Assembly (NCBI GenBank): GCA_947474205.1
Contig: CANJIC010000030.1
Location: 1-13,327 of the forward strand
Source of the DNA: Planctomycetaceae bacterium
GTDB taxonomy: Bacteria; Planctomycetota; Phycisphaerae; Phycisphaerales; SM1A02
Length of the DNA: 13,327 nucleotides
Reading direction: 5' to 3'
Every line of letters starts with the position of its first letter. Within the stretch, counting starts at the first letter, position 1. Both the position numbers and the translations under genes were made by a program. This document shows positions 7,303-13,053 of the stretch, in pieces. Under the pieces are notes generated by a model that was not told where the DNA came from, did no database searches, and saw only the letters and a list, made by a program, of their open reading frames with translations.

Positions 7303-7740
7303 TTAGTCCAGAGTCTCACTGTCAATGCCGGCGGCTTCGCCTTGCAACTTCATTTGCGCGTAGCGGCGCATCCAATTTTCCCAACTCTTGCCCGCGGCCG
7401 CGTCCTTGCCAGTGAAGCACAATGTTTGAATTGTTGATTGCTCCACCGTGATGCGAGAGCGTCCATCCTTGGGAAGAATGCGGACGGCGTAAGGCGAGGC
7501 GTTGGTGCGCTTGAGATCAAACACATAGCCTTCTATCGCGCTGCCGTCCTTCAGTTCCAGCGTGACGTCGCCACGGAAACTGCACGCGGCCTGCAATCCC
7601 TCTTCAAATGCGGCGGAGTTTGCGCAATCAACACGCATGTTTTCCAATTCAATTTTTGCGCTTGCGTTTTTGCCAGCATTTTCGCCAACATTTTCGCCAG
7701 CATTTTCACCAGCGCCCGCTTTGTTGTGTGTTTCAATCAT
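7303..7740 (-). CDS. Small conserved-looking hypothetical protein with an N-terminal tetrapeptide repeat
   Basis: 145 residues. Residues 1-30 are a variable, low-complexity start containing four tandem tetrapeptides (GENA, GENV, GENA, GKNA; residues 11-26). The rest looks folded: FRGDVTLELKDGSAIEGYVF suggests a small beta-barrel-like strand pattern, then SRITVEQSTIQTLCFTGKD, and a helical end GKSWENWMRRYAQMKLQGE. No signal peptide or membrane segment is present, so it is probably cytoplasmic. I cannot name a family. The start ATG overlaps the stop of the gene at 8099 by four bases (ATGA), so the two are one translationally coupled pair and probably act together. Confidence 0.65.
   Translation of the reverse strand: MIETHNKAGAGENAGENVGENAGKNASAKIELENMRVDCANSAAFEEGLQAACSFRGDVTLELKDGSAIEGYVFDLKRTNASPYAVRILPKDGRSRITVEQSTIQTLCFTGKDAAAGKSWENWMRRYAQMKLQGEAAGIDSETLD
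7663..7710 (-). repeat. Four tandem 12-bp units encoding GENA-like tetrapeptides
   Basis: On the coding (minus) strand the unit is close to GGYGAAAATGYT, repeated four times with small differences in the last copy (GGCAAAAACGCA). It lies wholly in frame, so gain or loss of a unit would change the protein by exactly four residues. It probably expanded by slippage. Confidence 0.8.
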
Positions 7741-8099
7741 GTGTGTACCGTTAACTCTGTGTTGGGCAAAGCCTGCGCGGCCAGCGCCTGATCAAGTTGG
7801 CGAATTAACGCCTCAACATCGGCAATGGCTTTCTGCATTGAATTGCAACCTTGGGCCACGGTCATTGGGTCTTTGAAGCCCTTGGCCTGACTGCGAGCGG
7901 TCAAAGCGTTGGCATGATCCTTCAGGCTTTGCGCCAAATGACATGCGTCACGCAAAGCTTGCAGCTTTGGATCATCGCTTGCGACTCCATCAAGGGTCGC
8001 TGTTCCTGAAAGTCCAAGTGAAGAGTTCGGCTCCGCCGAGGGCTTCACTTCTGTCACGCGGGTCGCCACTAAAGGCTTCCCAAAAAAGGATCCATCCAT
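7737..8099 (-). CDS. Small hypothetical helical protein, coupled to the gene at 7740
   Basis: 120 residues from the ATG at 8099 (MDGSFFGKPLVATRVTEV). A TTG 12 codons upstream is the only alternative and is not favoured. The N-terminal third is Ser/Pro/Gly-containing and probably flexible. The rest is predicted helical (LQALRDACHLAQSLKDHANAL and SMQKAIADVEALIRQLDQAL), with an Ala-rich end. No membrane or export signal is seen and no family is recognised. It is the first gene of a two-gene unit whose second start overlaps its stop (ATGA). TTGCCT, a 17-bp spacer and GAGAAT end 7 nt before the ATG, so the purine stretch may be a -10 element rather than a Shine-Dalgarno. Confidence 0.55.
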   Translation of the reverse strand: MDGSFFGKPLVATRVTEVKPSAEPNSSLGLSGTATLDGVASDDPKLQALRDACHLAQSLKDHANALTARSQAKGFKDPMTVAQGCNSMQKAIADVEALIRQLDQALAAQALPNTELTVHT

Positions 8100-8198
8100 A
8101 AAGTGTATTCTCGCAAATATGGACGGATTAGGCAAGGTGCCTTATTTCCCGAAAATGAATGATTTGTGCTTTCGAAATCTAACTTTGGAATCATTTCA
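8100..8198. promoter_or_regulatory. Divergent promoter region between the 8099 gene and galE
   Basis: 99 bp separate the two diverging start codons. On the minus strand TTGCCT (8132-8127), a 17-bp spacer and GAGAAT (8109-8104) end 7 nt before the ATG at 8099. On the plus strand TTGTGC (8165-8170), a 16-bp spacer and TGGAAT (8187-8192) end 6 nt before the ATG at 8199. Each is a partial match to the housekeeping consensus. A small inverted repeat AGGCA/TGCCT (8130-8142) overlaps the minus-strand -35. The placement is inferred. Confidence 0.35.
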
Positions 8199-9212
8199 AT
8201 GCAAATAACTGTGACTGGCGCCGCTGGATACATTGGTTCGCATGCTTGCCTGAAACTGCTCGATGATGGCCACGAGGTGCATGGCCTGGACAATTTCTCG
8301 CGCAGCTTTGAGCGCACCGTGCAGGCGCTGCAGCGCGCGGGCGGCGGGCGCTTTCATTTTACGCACGTTGAATTGAATGACCAACGTGCCACAACCGCCG
8401 CGCTGAAATTGCATGCGCCGGAAATTGTGCTGCACTTCGCGGCTTTCGCCGTGGTTCCTGAAAGCGTGCAATTTCCGCTGCTGTATTGGCACAACAATGT
8501 TGGCGCCACGGTTTCTTTGCTCAACGCCATGGACGCGGTGGACTGCGGAAAATTAATATTTTCAAGCACGTGCGCCACATACGGCGAGCCCGCGCCAGAA
8601 CACATTCCGATTGGCGAGGATTGTCCGCAGCGGCCAACGCACGCATACGGAGAAAGCAAACTTGCCTGTGAACACATGATGCAAGCGTGGGTGCAATCAC
8701 ACGCGCTTGCGGAGCGCGATCGCGGCGTTGTTTTTCTGCGCTACTTCAACGTGGCTGGCGGCGATCACTTGGACCGCATTGGCGAGGACCACGATCCCGA
8801 AACGCATCTGGTGCCAATTTGTTTGCGCGCCGCCACCGGACGCCACGCGCCATTGATTGTGCACGGCAATGATTATCCAACGCCAGACGGCACATGCATT
8901 CGCGACTATGTGCATGTTGAGGATTTGGTCCAGGCGCATATTGAAGCGATCAAAGTGATTCCGCGGCGCGACACACTGGCCATGAATGTGGGAACGGGCG
9001 TTGGCGCCAGCGTGATTGAAGTGCTGCGCGCGTGCTCACTAGCCGCGGGACGCGAGGTTCCATTTCGCATGGGCGCGCGTCGCAATGGCGATCCACCGCG
9101 GCTTGTTTCACATCCCGAGAAAATATTTCGCTTGACGAATTGGCGGCCCGCGCGCTCATCGCTTGAAGACATCGCTCGAAGCGCCTGGCGCTGGTTTGCC
9201 AAGGAAAAATAA
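8199..9212 (+). CDS. galE: UDP-glucose 4-epimerase
   Basis: 337 residues, matching E. coli GalE (338). It interconverts UDP-glucose and UDP-galactose in the cytoplasm using bound NAD, supplying galactose for LPS and other glycans. The Rossmann glycine motif is GAAGYIGSH at residues 7-15. The catalytic set is T124 in SSTCATYG (Ser in E. coli; Thr is tolerated in the SDR fold) and Y150/K154 in YGESK. The family blocks RYFNVAGG, GEDHDPETHLVP and CIRDYVHVEDL follow. The ATG at 8199 begins exactly at the first Rossmann strand; a GTG 11 codons upstream is unlikely. No good Shine-Dalgarno is present. It converges with the outer-membrane gene at 9236, with 23 nt between. Related UDP-sugar 4-epimerases (for example acting on N-acetylated sugars) are not excluded. 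Confidence 0.9.
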   Translation: MQITVTGAAGYIGSHACLKLLDDGHEVHGLDNFSRSFERTVQALQRAGGGRFHFTHVELNDQRATTAALKLHAPEIVLHFAAFAVVPESVQFPLLYWHNNVGATVSLLNAMDAVDCGKLIFSSTCATYGEPAPEHIPIGEDCPQRPTHAYGESKLACEHMMQAWVQSHALAERDRGVVFLRYFNVAGGDHLDRIGEDHDPETHLVPICLRAATGRHAPLIVHGNDYPTPDGTCIRDYVHVEDLVQAHIEAIKVIPRRDTLAMNVGTGVGASVIEVLRACSLAAGREVPFRMGARRNGDPPRLVSHPEKIFRLTNWRPARSSLEDIARSAWRWFAKEK

Positions 9213-9235
9213 ACGCGAAGAGTTGTCGCCGCACA

Positions 9236-9943
9236 TTAAAACGGAAGTGAAAGTCCGGCATACAACTGAATGCTGTTGCGGCCATCATTGTTGTCGGCCA
9301 CGTTGGCGTTAGAAATATGCGCCCAGCGAATTCCAGTAAGAATGCGGGCGTTTTGGGCCACTTCAAATGAGGCGCCCACGCCAATTCGAGGCGTGAAATT
9401 TACGGATGAACCACTCGATGGCACATTGGCGCCGCTGAACATAAGGCCAACGCCAGCGTCGGCGTAGATGCTCCACGTGTCGCGCGCCAGAAAATGCCAG
9501 CGAAACATGAACGCGGGGCCGGCGCCCCAGGTGTTGCCGCCACCTTGTGAGAACCACGCGACTTCTGGTCCAAAATCAAAACTGAAATTATCAATCAAGA
9601 AACAACTTGCGTACCACGCGCCTTGCAATTGATTGTCGCTGTCAAAATCATTCATCCAACTGCCTTCAAGTTCCCAACGCCACGAACCCTTGGCGCCAAA
9701 TTTCGCCGGCGCATTGTCTTTGGGCACCTGGGCCTTGTTGCTGGATGATGTTGGCGTGATGGCGTTCTGCGTGCTTTGAGAAATCATGCACATCATTGGC
9801 GCGCTGTCGCTTAGCAATGAATTTGAAAATGTCGCGGATTCAATTGGCGCCACTAGGTCCATGCTTGACATGTGTGTCATGGCGGCAAGCGCTGTCACTG
9901 CGGATGAAATTGGCACGCATGAATGGTAACACTGTTGTGCCAC
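9236..9943 (-). CDS. PagL-like outer-membrane beta-barrel (acyloxyacyl hydrolase family), probably not a classical deacylase
   Basis: Up to 235 residues. The C-terminal 150 alternate aromatic and polar residues like barrel strands and end in LPF, a terminal Phe typical of outer-membrane proteins. The segment GIRWAHISNANVADNNDGRNS aligns with PagL, the lipid A 3-O-deacylase, including the His and Ser of the catalytic triad (HxS), but the position of the catalytic Glu (12 after the Ser) is Asn. Activity is therefore doubtful; it may be a structural homologue. The N-terminus is uncertain. The first possible start is GTG at 9943, with an in-frame stop six codons upstream. Residues 10-22 are only mildly hydrophobic, so no convincing signal peptide is seen; a later GTG at 9916 or an ATG near 9877 is possible. 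The Ser/Asn/Thr-rich stretch before residue 80 is probably a linker. Confidence 0.68.
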   Translation of the reverse strand: MAQQCYHSCVPISSAVTALAAMTHMSSMDLVAPIESATFSNSLLSDSAPMMCMISQSTQNAITPTSSSNKAQVPKDNAPAKFGAKGSWRWELEGSWMNDFDSDNQLQGAWYASCFLIDNFSFDFGPEVAWFSQGGGNTWGAGPAFMFRWHFLARDTWSIYADAGVGLMFSGANVPSSGSSVNFTPRIGVGASFEVAQNARILTGIRWAHISNANVADNNDGRNSIQLYAGLSLPF

Positions 9944-10059
9944 GCGATTTGCGCGGCGTCACGCCATGCGGGCGCGCGATATTTCATTTACATGTCTCAA
10001 GATGCGCGGTTCATCAGTTCGTCGCTTCACACGCTCGCATTCATGTTGTGAAACCATGT

Positions 10060-10150
10060 GTAAAAATAACACCGCCGTCTGGTCGCTCCGACACGCACAG
10101 ACGGCGGCTCCCGCAACCCCTATAGGATTGCGCTGATGAGTTTTCCGGCA
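10060..10150 (-). ncRNA. Candidate structured leader or small RNA with terminator
   Basis: Read on the minus strand, a putative start near 10150 is followed by hairpin 1 (10132-10112: an 8-bp stem with one G-U pair and a 5-nt loop). Four nt later comes hairpin 2 (10107-10072: 9-bp perfect outer stem CCGCCGTCT/AGACGGCGG with an inner GTCG/CGAC stem), then TGTTATTTTTAC. Hairpin 1 has a C-A mismatch if read on the plus strand but G-U on the minus, favouring minus transcription. It could be a small RNA of about 90 nt or a terminator-bearing leader of the gene at 9943. It matches no RNA family I know. Confidence 0.35.
10072..10107 (-). terminator. Intrinsic-terminator-like hairpin with U-rich tail
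   Basis: Perfect 9-bp GC-rich arms (10107-10099 and 10080-10072) enclose 18 nt that can form an inner GTCG/CGAC stem. On the minus strand the stem is followed after two bases by TTATTTTTA. The loop is longer than usual. No T-tract follows on the plus strand, so it would act leftwards. Confidence 0.5.
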
Positions 10151-10156
10151 AAGCAC

Positions 10157-10184
10157 AGTATCTATCCAAATTGGCCAGAATCAA
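10157..10184 (-). promoter_or_regulatory. Candidate promoter for the structured RNA/leader
   Basis: TTGATT (10184-10179), a 16-bp spacer and GATACT (10162-10157) each match the housekeeping consensus at four of six positions. A start near 10150 is predicted. This is weak alone, but well placed before the two hairpins. Confidence 0.3.
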
Positions 10185-10415
10185 TGGCAGAAGCCAAACT
10201 TCCTTGGAATCTTTGCAAATTTATTTTGAACGCTTAAGCCCTTGTTTTTATGGTGTTTACAGAAGCACATCGCTTAAACGCCGCAAATTAAAGGCATACG
10301 TATTACGCACAAAATTCTCCTTCACCCAAGAACGCCAAATGCTGGTTTTTGCGCTTTGCAACAGCCTTCGTAGTCCCCAAGACAGCCTCCTGTTGATTTT
10401 TAATTCAAATTTAGG

Positions 10416-10428
10416 GGTCTTAAAGACC
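10416..10428 (-). terminator. Second hairpin after the PEGA gene terminator
   Basis: GGTCT (10416-10420) and AGACC (10424-10428) form a 5-bp stem with a 3-nt loop. On the minus strand it lies about 15 nt beyond the main terminator and is followed by CCTAAATTTG. It may be a weak tandem backup. Confidence 0.3.
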
Positions 10429-10440
10429 AAAGAGTGAGCC

Positions 10441-10464
10441 AAAAAATGACAAGGCTAGGCCTTG
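10441..10464 (-). terminator. Intrinsic terminator of the PEGA lipoprotein gene
   Basis: On the minus strand CAAGGC-CTA-GCCTTG (10464-10450) forms a perfect 6-bp stem, then TCA and six Ts (10446-10441). It starts 13 nt after the lipoprotein stop at 10478. Confidence 0.75.
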
Positions 10465-10477
10465 GCACCATAGACCT

Positions 10478-10984
10478 TTAGCCTTTGGGCCGCTCGCTTG
10501 CAGGCAGCACCGAGCTTGGCACTGGAAGCACATTCTTGGGCGCGGGAGCCACCGGAGCGTTTTGCATTTGCGTCACGGCCGCTTCGGCGGTTTCCATTTC
10601 GGGCGATTCAAATAAACGCAAACGTAAATTTTTAGCGCGCTCCAACACCGCCGCCTCATCGCTGTCAGTTGGAATCATGGTGAAATGCCACTTCACGCGG
10701 CTGGTCAACTTGGCTGGAATAACTTCCGCAATCAGATCGGCGCCGACAAAATCCCAAGCGGGTTCGTCGGCGTCACCAAAGCCAGAAATAGGCTCAAAGC
10801 CGTCGCGTCGAAGACGAACGTCGTAACGGCCGTAGTGCGTGAACTCAATTGAACATGGAGTTCGACCCACTTCGCGGTCGTTCAGCCACACCAACGCGCC
10901 TTCGGGTTCGCTGGTGATTTCTATGGTGCGACGAACGCACGCGCTCATTAGGCCAAGCGCAAGAATGCAAGTCAGCAATCTCAT
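10478..10984 (-). CDS. PEGA-domain lipoprotein
   Basis: 168 residues from the ATG at 10984. The start MRLLTCILALGLMSAC is a lipoprotein signal with lipobox MSAC (lipidated Cys16), so the protein is anchored in a membrane facing the periplasm. Residues about 20-65 are a PEGA domain (ITSEPEGALVWLNDREVGRTPC, then YDVRLRRDGFEP), a small beta-sandwich named after this motif and common in envelope and surface proteins. The middle (DEPAWDFVGADLIAEVIPAKL) fits proteins of this kind. The last 50 residues are Ala/Pro-rich and probably disordered. No Shine-Dalgarno is present; TACAGT ends 6 nt before the ATG. It diverges from lptB with 39 bp between starts, and a terminator follows it. Partner and substrate are unknown; an LPS-related role is only suggested by the neighbour. 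Confidence 0.85.
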   Translation of the reverse strand: MRLLTCILALGLMSACVRRTIEITSEPEGALVWLNDREVGRTPCSIEFTHYGRYDVRLRRDGFEPISGFGDADEPAWDFVGADLIAEVIPAKLTSRVKWHFTMIPTDSDEAAVLERAKNLRLRLFESPEMETAEAAVTQMQNAPVAPAPKNVLPVPSSVLPASERPKG

Positions 10985-11023
10985 GCGCACACTGTAGCGA
11001 AATCTGCCGCTACGATCTGCGTC
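10985..11023. promoter_or_regulatory. 39-bp divergent lptB/lipoprotein promoter with centred inverted repeat
   Basis: GTAGCG (10994-10999) and CGCTAC (11008-11013) are perfect 6-bp arms with an 8-bp spacer, lying 9 bp from one ATG and 10 bp from the other. TACGAT (11011-11016) ends 7 nt before the lptB ATG, and TACAGT (10996-10991 on the minus strand) ends 6 nt before the lipoprotein ATG. Both overlap the outer arms. No Shine-Dalgarno exists on either side and there is no space for leaders, so leaderless transcripts and a shared operator are plausible. The -35 matches are poor. Confidence 0.45.
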
Positions 11024-11761
11024 ATGGCGCTTCTTGAAGTCAACGGATTGCAGAAAACATATGGCCACCGCCGCGTGGTCGATCAAGTTTCATTTCAGGT
11101 TTCAGAGGGCGAAATTGTGGGACTACTTGGTCGAAACGGCGCGGGAAAAACCACCAGTTTCCGCATGGCCATGGGCATGATCACGCCCGAAAGTGGCAGC
11201 GTGAATTTTCGCGGACAAGATGTGACCTACTTGCCCATGTGGCGCCACGCCAAGTTGGGCATGGGCTATCTCAGTCAGGAGCCAAGCGTTTTTCAGCGGC
11301 TCAGTGTGCAGGAGAATCTGCTGGCCATATTGGAAACTATTTCGGGGCTTTCCTCCAAGGAACGACTTTCGCGCTGCGACGCGTTGCTAACGCAATTTGG
11401 TTTGCAAGTGAAACGCAAAGAGCAAGCGCGCACATGTTCTGGTGGCGAGCGTCGGCGCTTGGAAATTGCGCGCGCGTTGGTGACGCAACCCGCCCTCATT
11501 CTTCTTGATGAACCCTTCGCCGCCGTCGATCCACACACGGTTGAAGAGTTGCAAAATGAAGTTCGCACATTGGCCAAGACTGGCATAGCCATTTTGGTCA
11601 CCGACCACAATGTTCAACAAACACTGCGCATCTGCGACCGCGCCTACATCATTCATGAAGGAAAAAATCTTCGTGAAGGCGATCCCAAGAGCATCATCAA
11701 TGATCCAATGGTGCGCGAGGCTTATTTAGCCGGCACCTTCCGCGGCAATGAGTTCGACTGA
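11024..11761 (+). CDS. lptB: LPS export ABC transporter ATP-binding protein LptB
   Basis: 245 residues, the normal LptB length (E. coli 241). This cytoplasmic ATPase pairs with LptF/LptG to extract LPS from the inner membrane and push it along the LptC-LptA bridge. Walker A is GRNGAGKTT (residues 36-44). The LptB-specific Q-loop region YLSQEPSVFQRLSVQENLLA follows. The signature is CSGGERRRLEIARAL, with Cys138 in place of the usual Leu. Walker B is LILLDEPFAAVDP, and the switch is TDHNV with H195. The ATG at 11024 lies 39 bp from the divergent lipoprotein start, with no Shine-Dalgarno. The distant LptC-like giant at the left end is a likely partner. It converges with corC with 17 nt between stops. 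The E-R-R-R after the signature supports LptB over the related LivF/LivG-type ATPases. Confidence 0.92.
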   Translation: MALLEVNGLQKTYGHRRVVDQVSFQVSEGEIVGLLGRNGAGKTTSFRMAMGMITPESGSVNFRGQDVTYLPMWRHAKLGMGYLSQEPSVFQRLSVQENLLAILETISGLSSKERLSRCDALLTQFGLQVKRKEQARTCSGGERRRLEIARALVTQPALILLDEPFAAVDPHTVEELQNEVRTLAKTGIAILVTDHNVQQTLRICDRAYIIHEGKNLREGDPKSIINDPMVREAYLAGTFRGNEFD

Positions 11762-11778
11762 CGCGCTTTCAAATGGTT

Positions 11779-13053
11779 TTACTTTGACTTTGCCATGAAT
11801 TCAATGGCCACCTTTGACACAAGCGATGGCGACGCTTCAAGCACTCGAAAGCGCGCGCCGTGACTTTCAAACACCGCCCCACTTTCGGGCACGCGTCCAA
11901 GCACGCTCAACACAAATCCAGCGATGGTGTCAAAGCCATCGTCCTCTGAAATATTTAAATTCAGCTTGGCGTTCACCTGCGCAATGCTGCAACGGCCATC
12001 GGCTTCAATTCTTCCAACAGCCAATTCACGAATGGATGGATCTTCATCGCTTGGCGGCTCATGCTCGTCGCGAATCTCGCCCACGATTTCTTCAAGCACA
12101 TCCTCAATCGTGACCAATCCGGCGGTGCCGCCATACTCATCCACCACAAGCGCCATATGAACTTTGCCGCGCTGAAATTCTTTCAGCAAGTCGCGCACGC
12201 GTTTGGTTTCTGGAACACGAATGGGTTGGCGCAACAATGGACGCAGACAAAAGTCCGGCGCCGTCGCGCCTAGCCATCGCACTAAATCTTTCACATACAA
12301 CACGCCCACGACATGGTCCAAACTTCCCTCGTAAATCGGAATGCGGCTGTGGCCTTCCTCATGAATCACGGAGCGAATCTGAGCCAAATCATCGGTGTAT
12401 TCAATACCCTCCACCGCGGTGCGCGGAGTCATGATGCTGACCACCAGGGTCTCGCTGAGCTCCACCACATTCTGCATAATCGCAGCGCTGGCGGAATCTA
12501 TACCACCCTGGCGCTTTGTGTCCTGAATGCTTTCAAGCAACTCCGCGCCAGATTCGTTGGTGAGCATTTTTGCGCCCACGAGACGGCGCACGCCTTCGTC
12601 CAAAATTTCCGCCACCGTCACAAGCGGACGCAAGACAAAATCAATCACGCGCAGCAGCGGCAACGTGGACACGATTAAACCAACCGCCGCGTAGCGAGCC
12701 AACGCCGCGCTGATCACGCTTGTGAAAAGCCAAATGCAACTTGCGGCAATGACAAACGCCGTGCTTAAATTTTGCCACGTCAGACGACCCTCATTGTCCC
12801 CCAAACCAACAAGGGCGATTAACAACAACGCGAAGAAACCAACGCGGCCAATGGCGCGCAGAAATGCCACGGCGTGATCGACTTGCGTCTTGCGCTTGAA
12901 GATCCAGTGATCCGCCGCCGCGCGGCCGCCACGCTCCAAGCGCCGTTGCAACGCGCTGTCACCCACCTGCACAATGGCCAAGTTGATGGCGGAAAGCAAC
13001 ATGGTGAACACAAGATCCGCGGCCGCGGCCAGCAATACCCATGGAACGGTCAT
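11779..13053 (-). CDS. CNNM/CorC-HlyC family membrane protein (DUF21, CBS pair, transporter-associated domain)
   Basis: 424 residues. The N-terminal part (about 1-165) has several membrane segments (WVLLAAAADLVFTMLLSAINLA, VGFFALLLIALVG, STAFVIAASCIWLFTS), as in the DUF21 domain. A CBS pair follows: about 200-265 (MTPRTAVEGIEY, HSRIPIYEG) and about 275-325 (VHMALVVDEYGGTAGLVTIEDV, EEIVGEI). The C-terminal CorC_HlyC domain covers about 345-420 (DGFDTIAGFVLSVLGRVP). Such proteins are linked to magnesium export or homeostasis; the 'hemolysin' label is historical. The ATG overlaps the ybeY stop by four bases (ATGA), with GGAG 10 nt upstream. This ybeY-corC order matches ybeY-ybeX in E. coli, although E. 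coli CorC (about 290 residues) lacks the membrane domain. The transported ion is inferred from the family. Confidence 0.88.
   Translation of the reverse strand: MTVPWVLLAAAADLVFTMLLSAINLAIVQVGDSALQRRLERGGRAAADHWIFKRKTQVDHAVAFLRAIGRVGFFALLLIALVGLGDNEGRLTWQNLSTAFVIAASCIWLFTSVISAALARYAAVGLIVSTLPLLRVIDFVLRPLVTVAEILDEGVRRLVGAKMLTNESGAELLESIQDTKRQGGIDSASAAIMQNVVELSETLVVSIMTPRTAVEGIEYTDDLAQIRSVIHEEGHSRIPIYEGSLDHVVGVLYVKDLVRWLGATAPDFCLRPLLRQPIRVPETKRVRDLLKEFQRGKVHMALVVDEYGGTAGLVTIEDVLEEIVGEIRDEHEPPSDEDPSIRELAVGRIEADGRCSIAQVNAKLNLNISEDDGFDTIAGFVLSVLGRVPESGAVFESHGARFRVLEASPSLVSKVAIEFMAKSK

Larger units (their letters stand above)
9944..10477. other. 534-bp AT-richer intergenic region
   Basis: No convincing protein gene lies here. 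The open frames on both strands are short, start with TTG or GTG, and show codon use unlike the neighbours. Composition is visibly richer in A and T, especially 10180-10440. On the minus strand the region holds a terminator pair after the PEGA gene (10416-10464), a promoter-like element (10157-10184), and two adjacent hairpins ending in a T-rich stretch (about 10060-10132). All point leftwards, toward the PagL-like gene at 9943. Confidence 0.6.

Noticed and set aside
8950..9384. Minus-strand open frame spanning the galE end and the barrel gene end
   Set aside because: It overlaps two well-supported genes and has no recognisable motif.
9959..10055. 32-codon minus-strand frame in the same frame as the PagL-like gene, ending six codons upstream of it
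   Set aside because: The encoded residues are charged and not signal-peptide-like, so it is probably neither a leader peptide gene nor a lost N-terminus.
10131..10160. CTGATGAG at 10132-10139 suggested a hammerhead ribozyme core
   Set aside because: No CGAAA partner follows at a suitable distance and no flanking stems form the three-way junction.
10171..10437. 88-codon plus-strand open frame in the AT-richer gap
   Set aside because: It starts with TTG, has no Shine-Dalgarno, uses codons unlike neighbouring genes and resembles no known family; it lies across minus-strand terminator hairpins.
11779..13053. Hemolysin function for the CorC-like protein
   Set aside because: The family label is historical; the domains (DUF21, CBS pair, CorC_HlyC) indicate ion homeostasis, and no toxin feature is visible.
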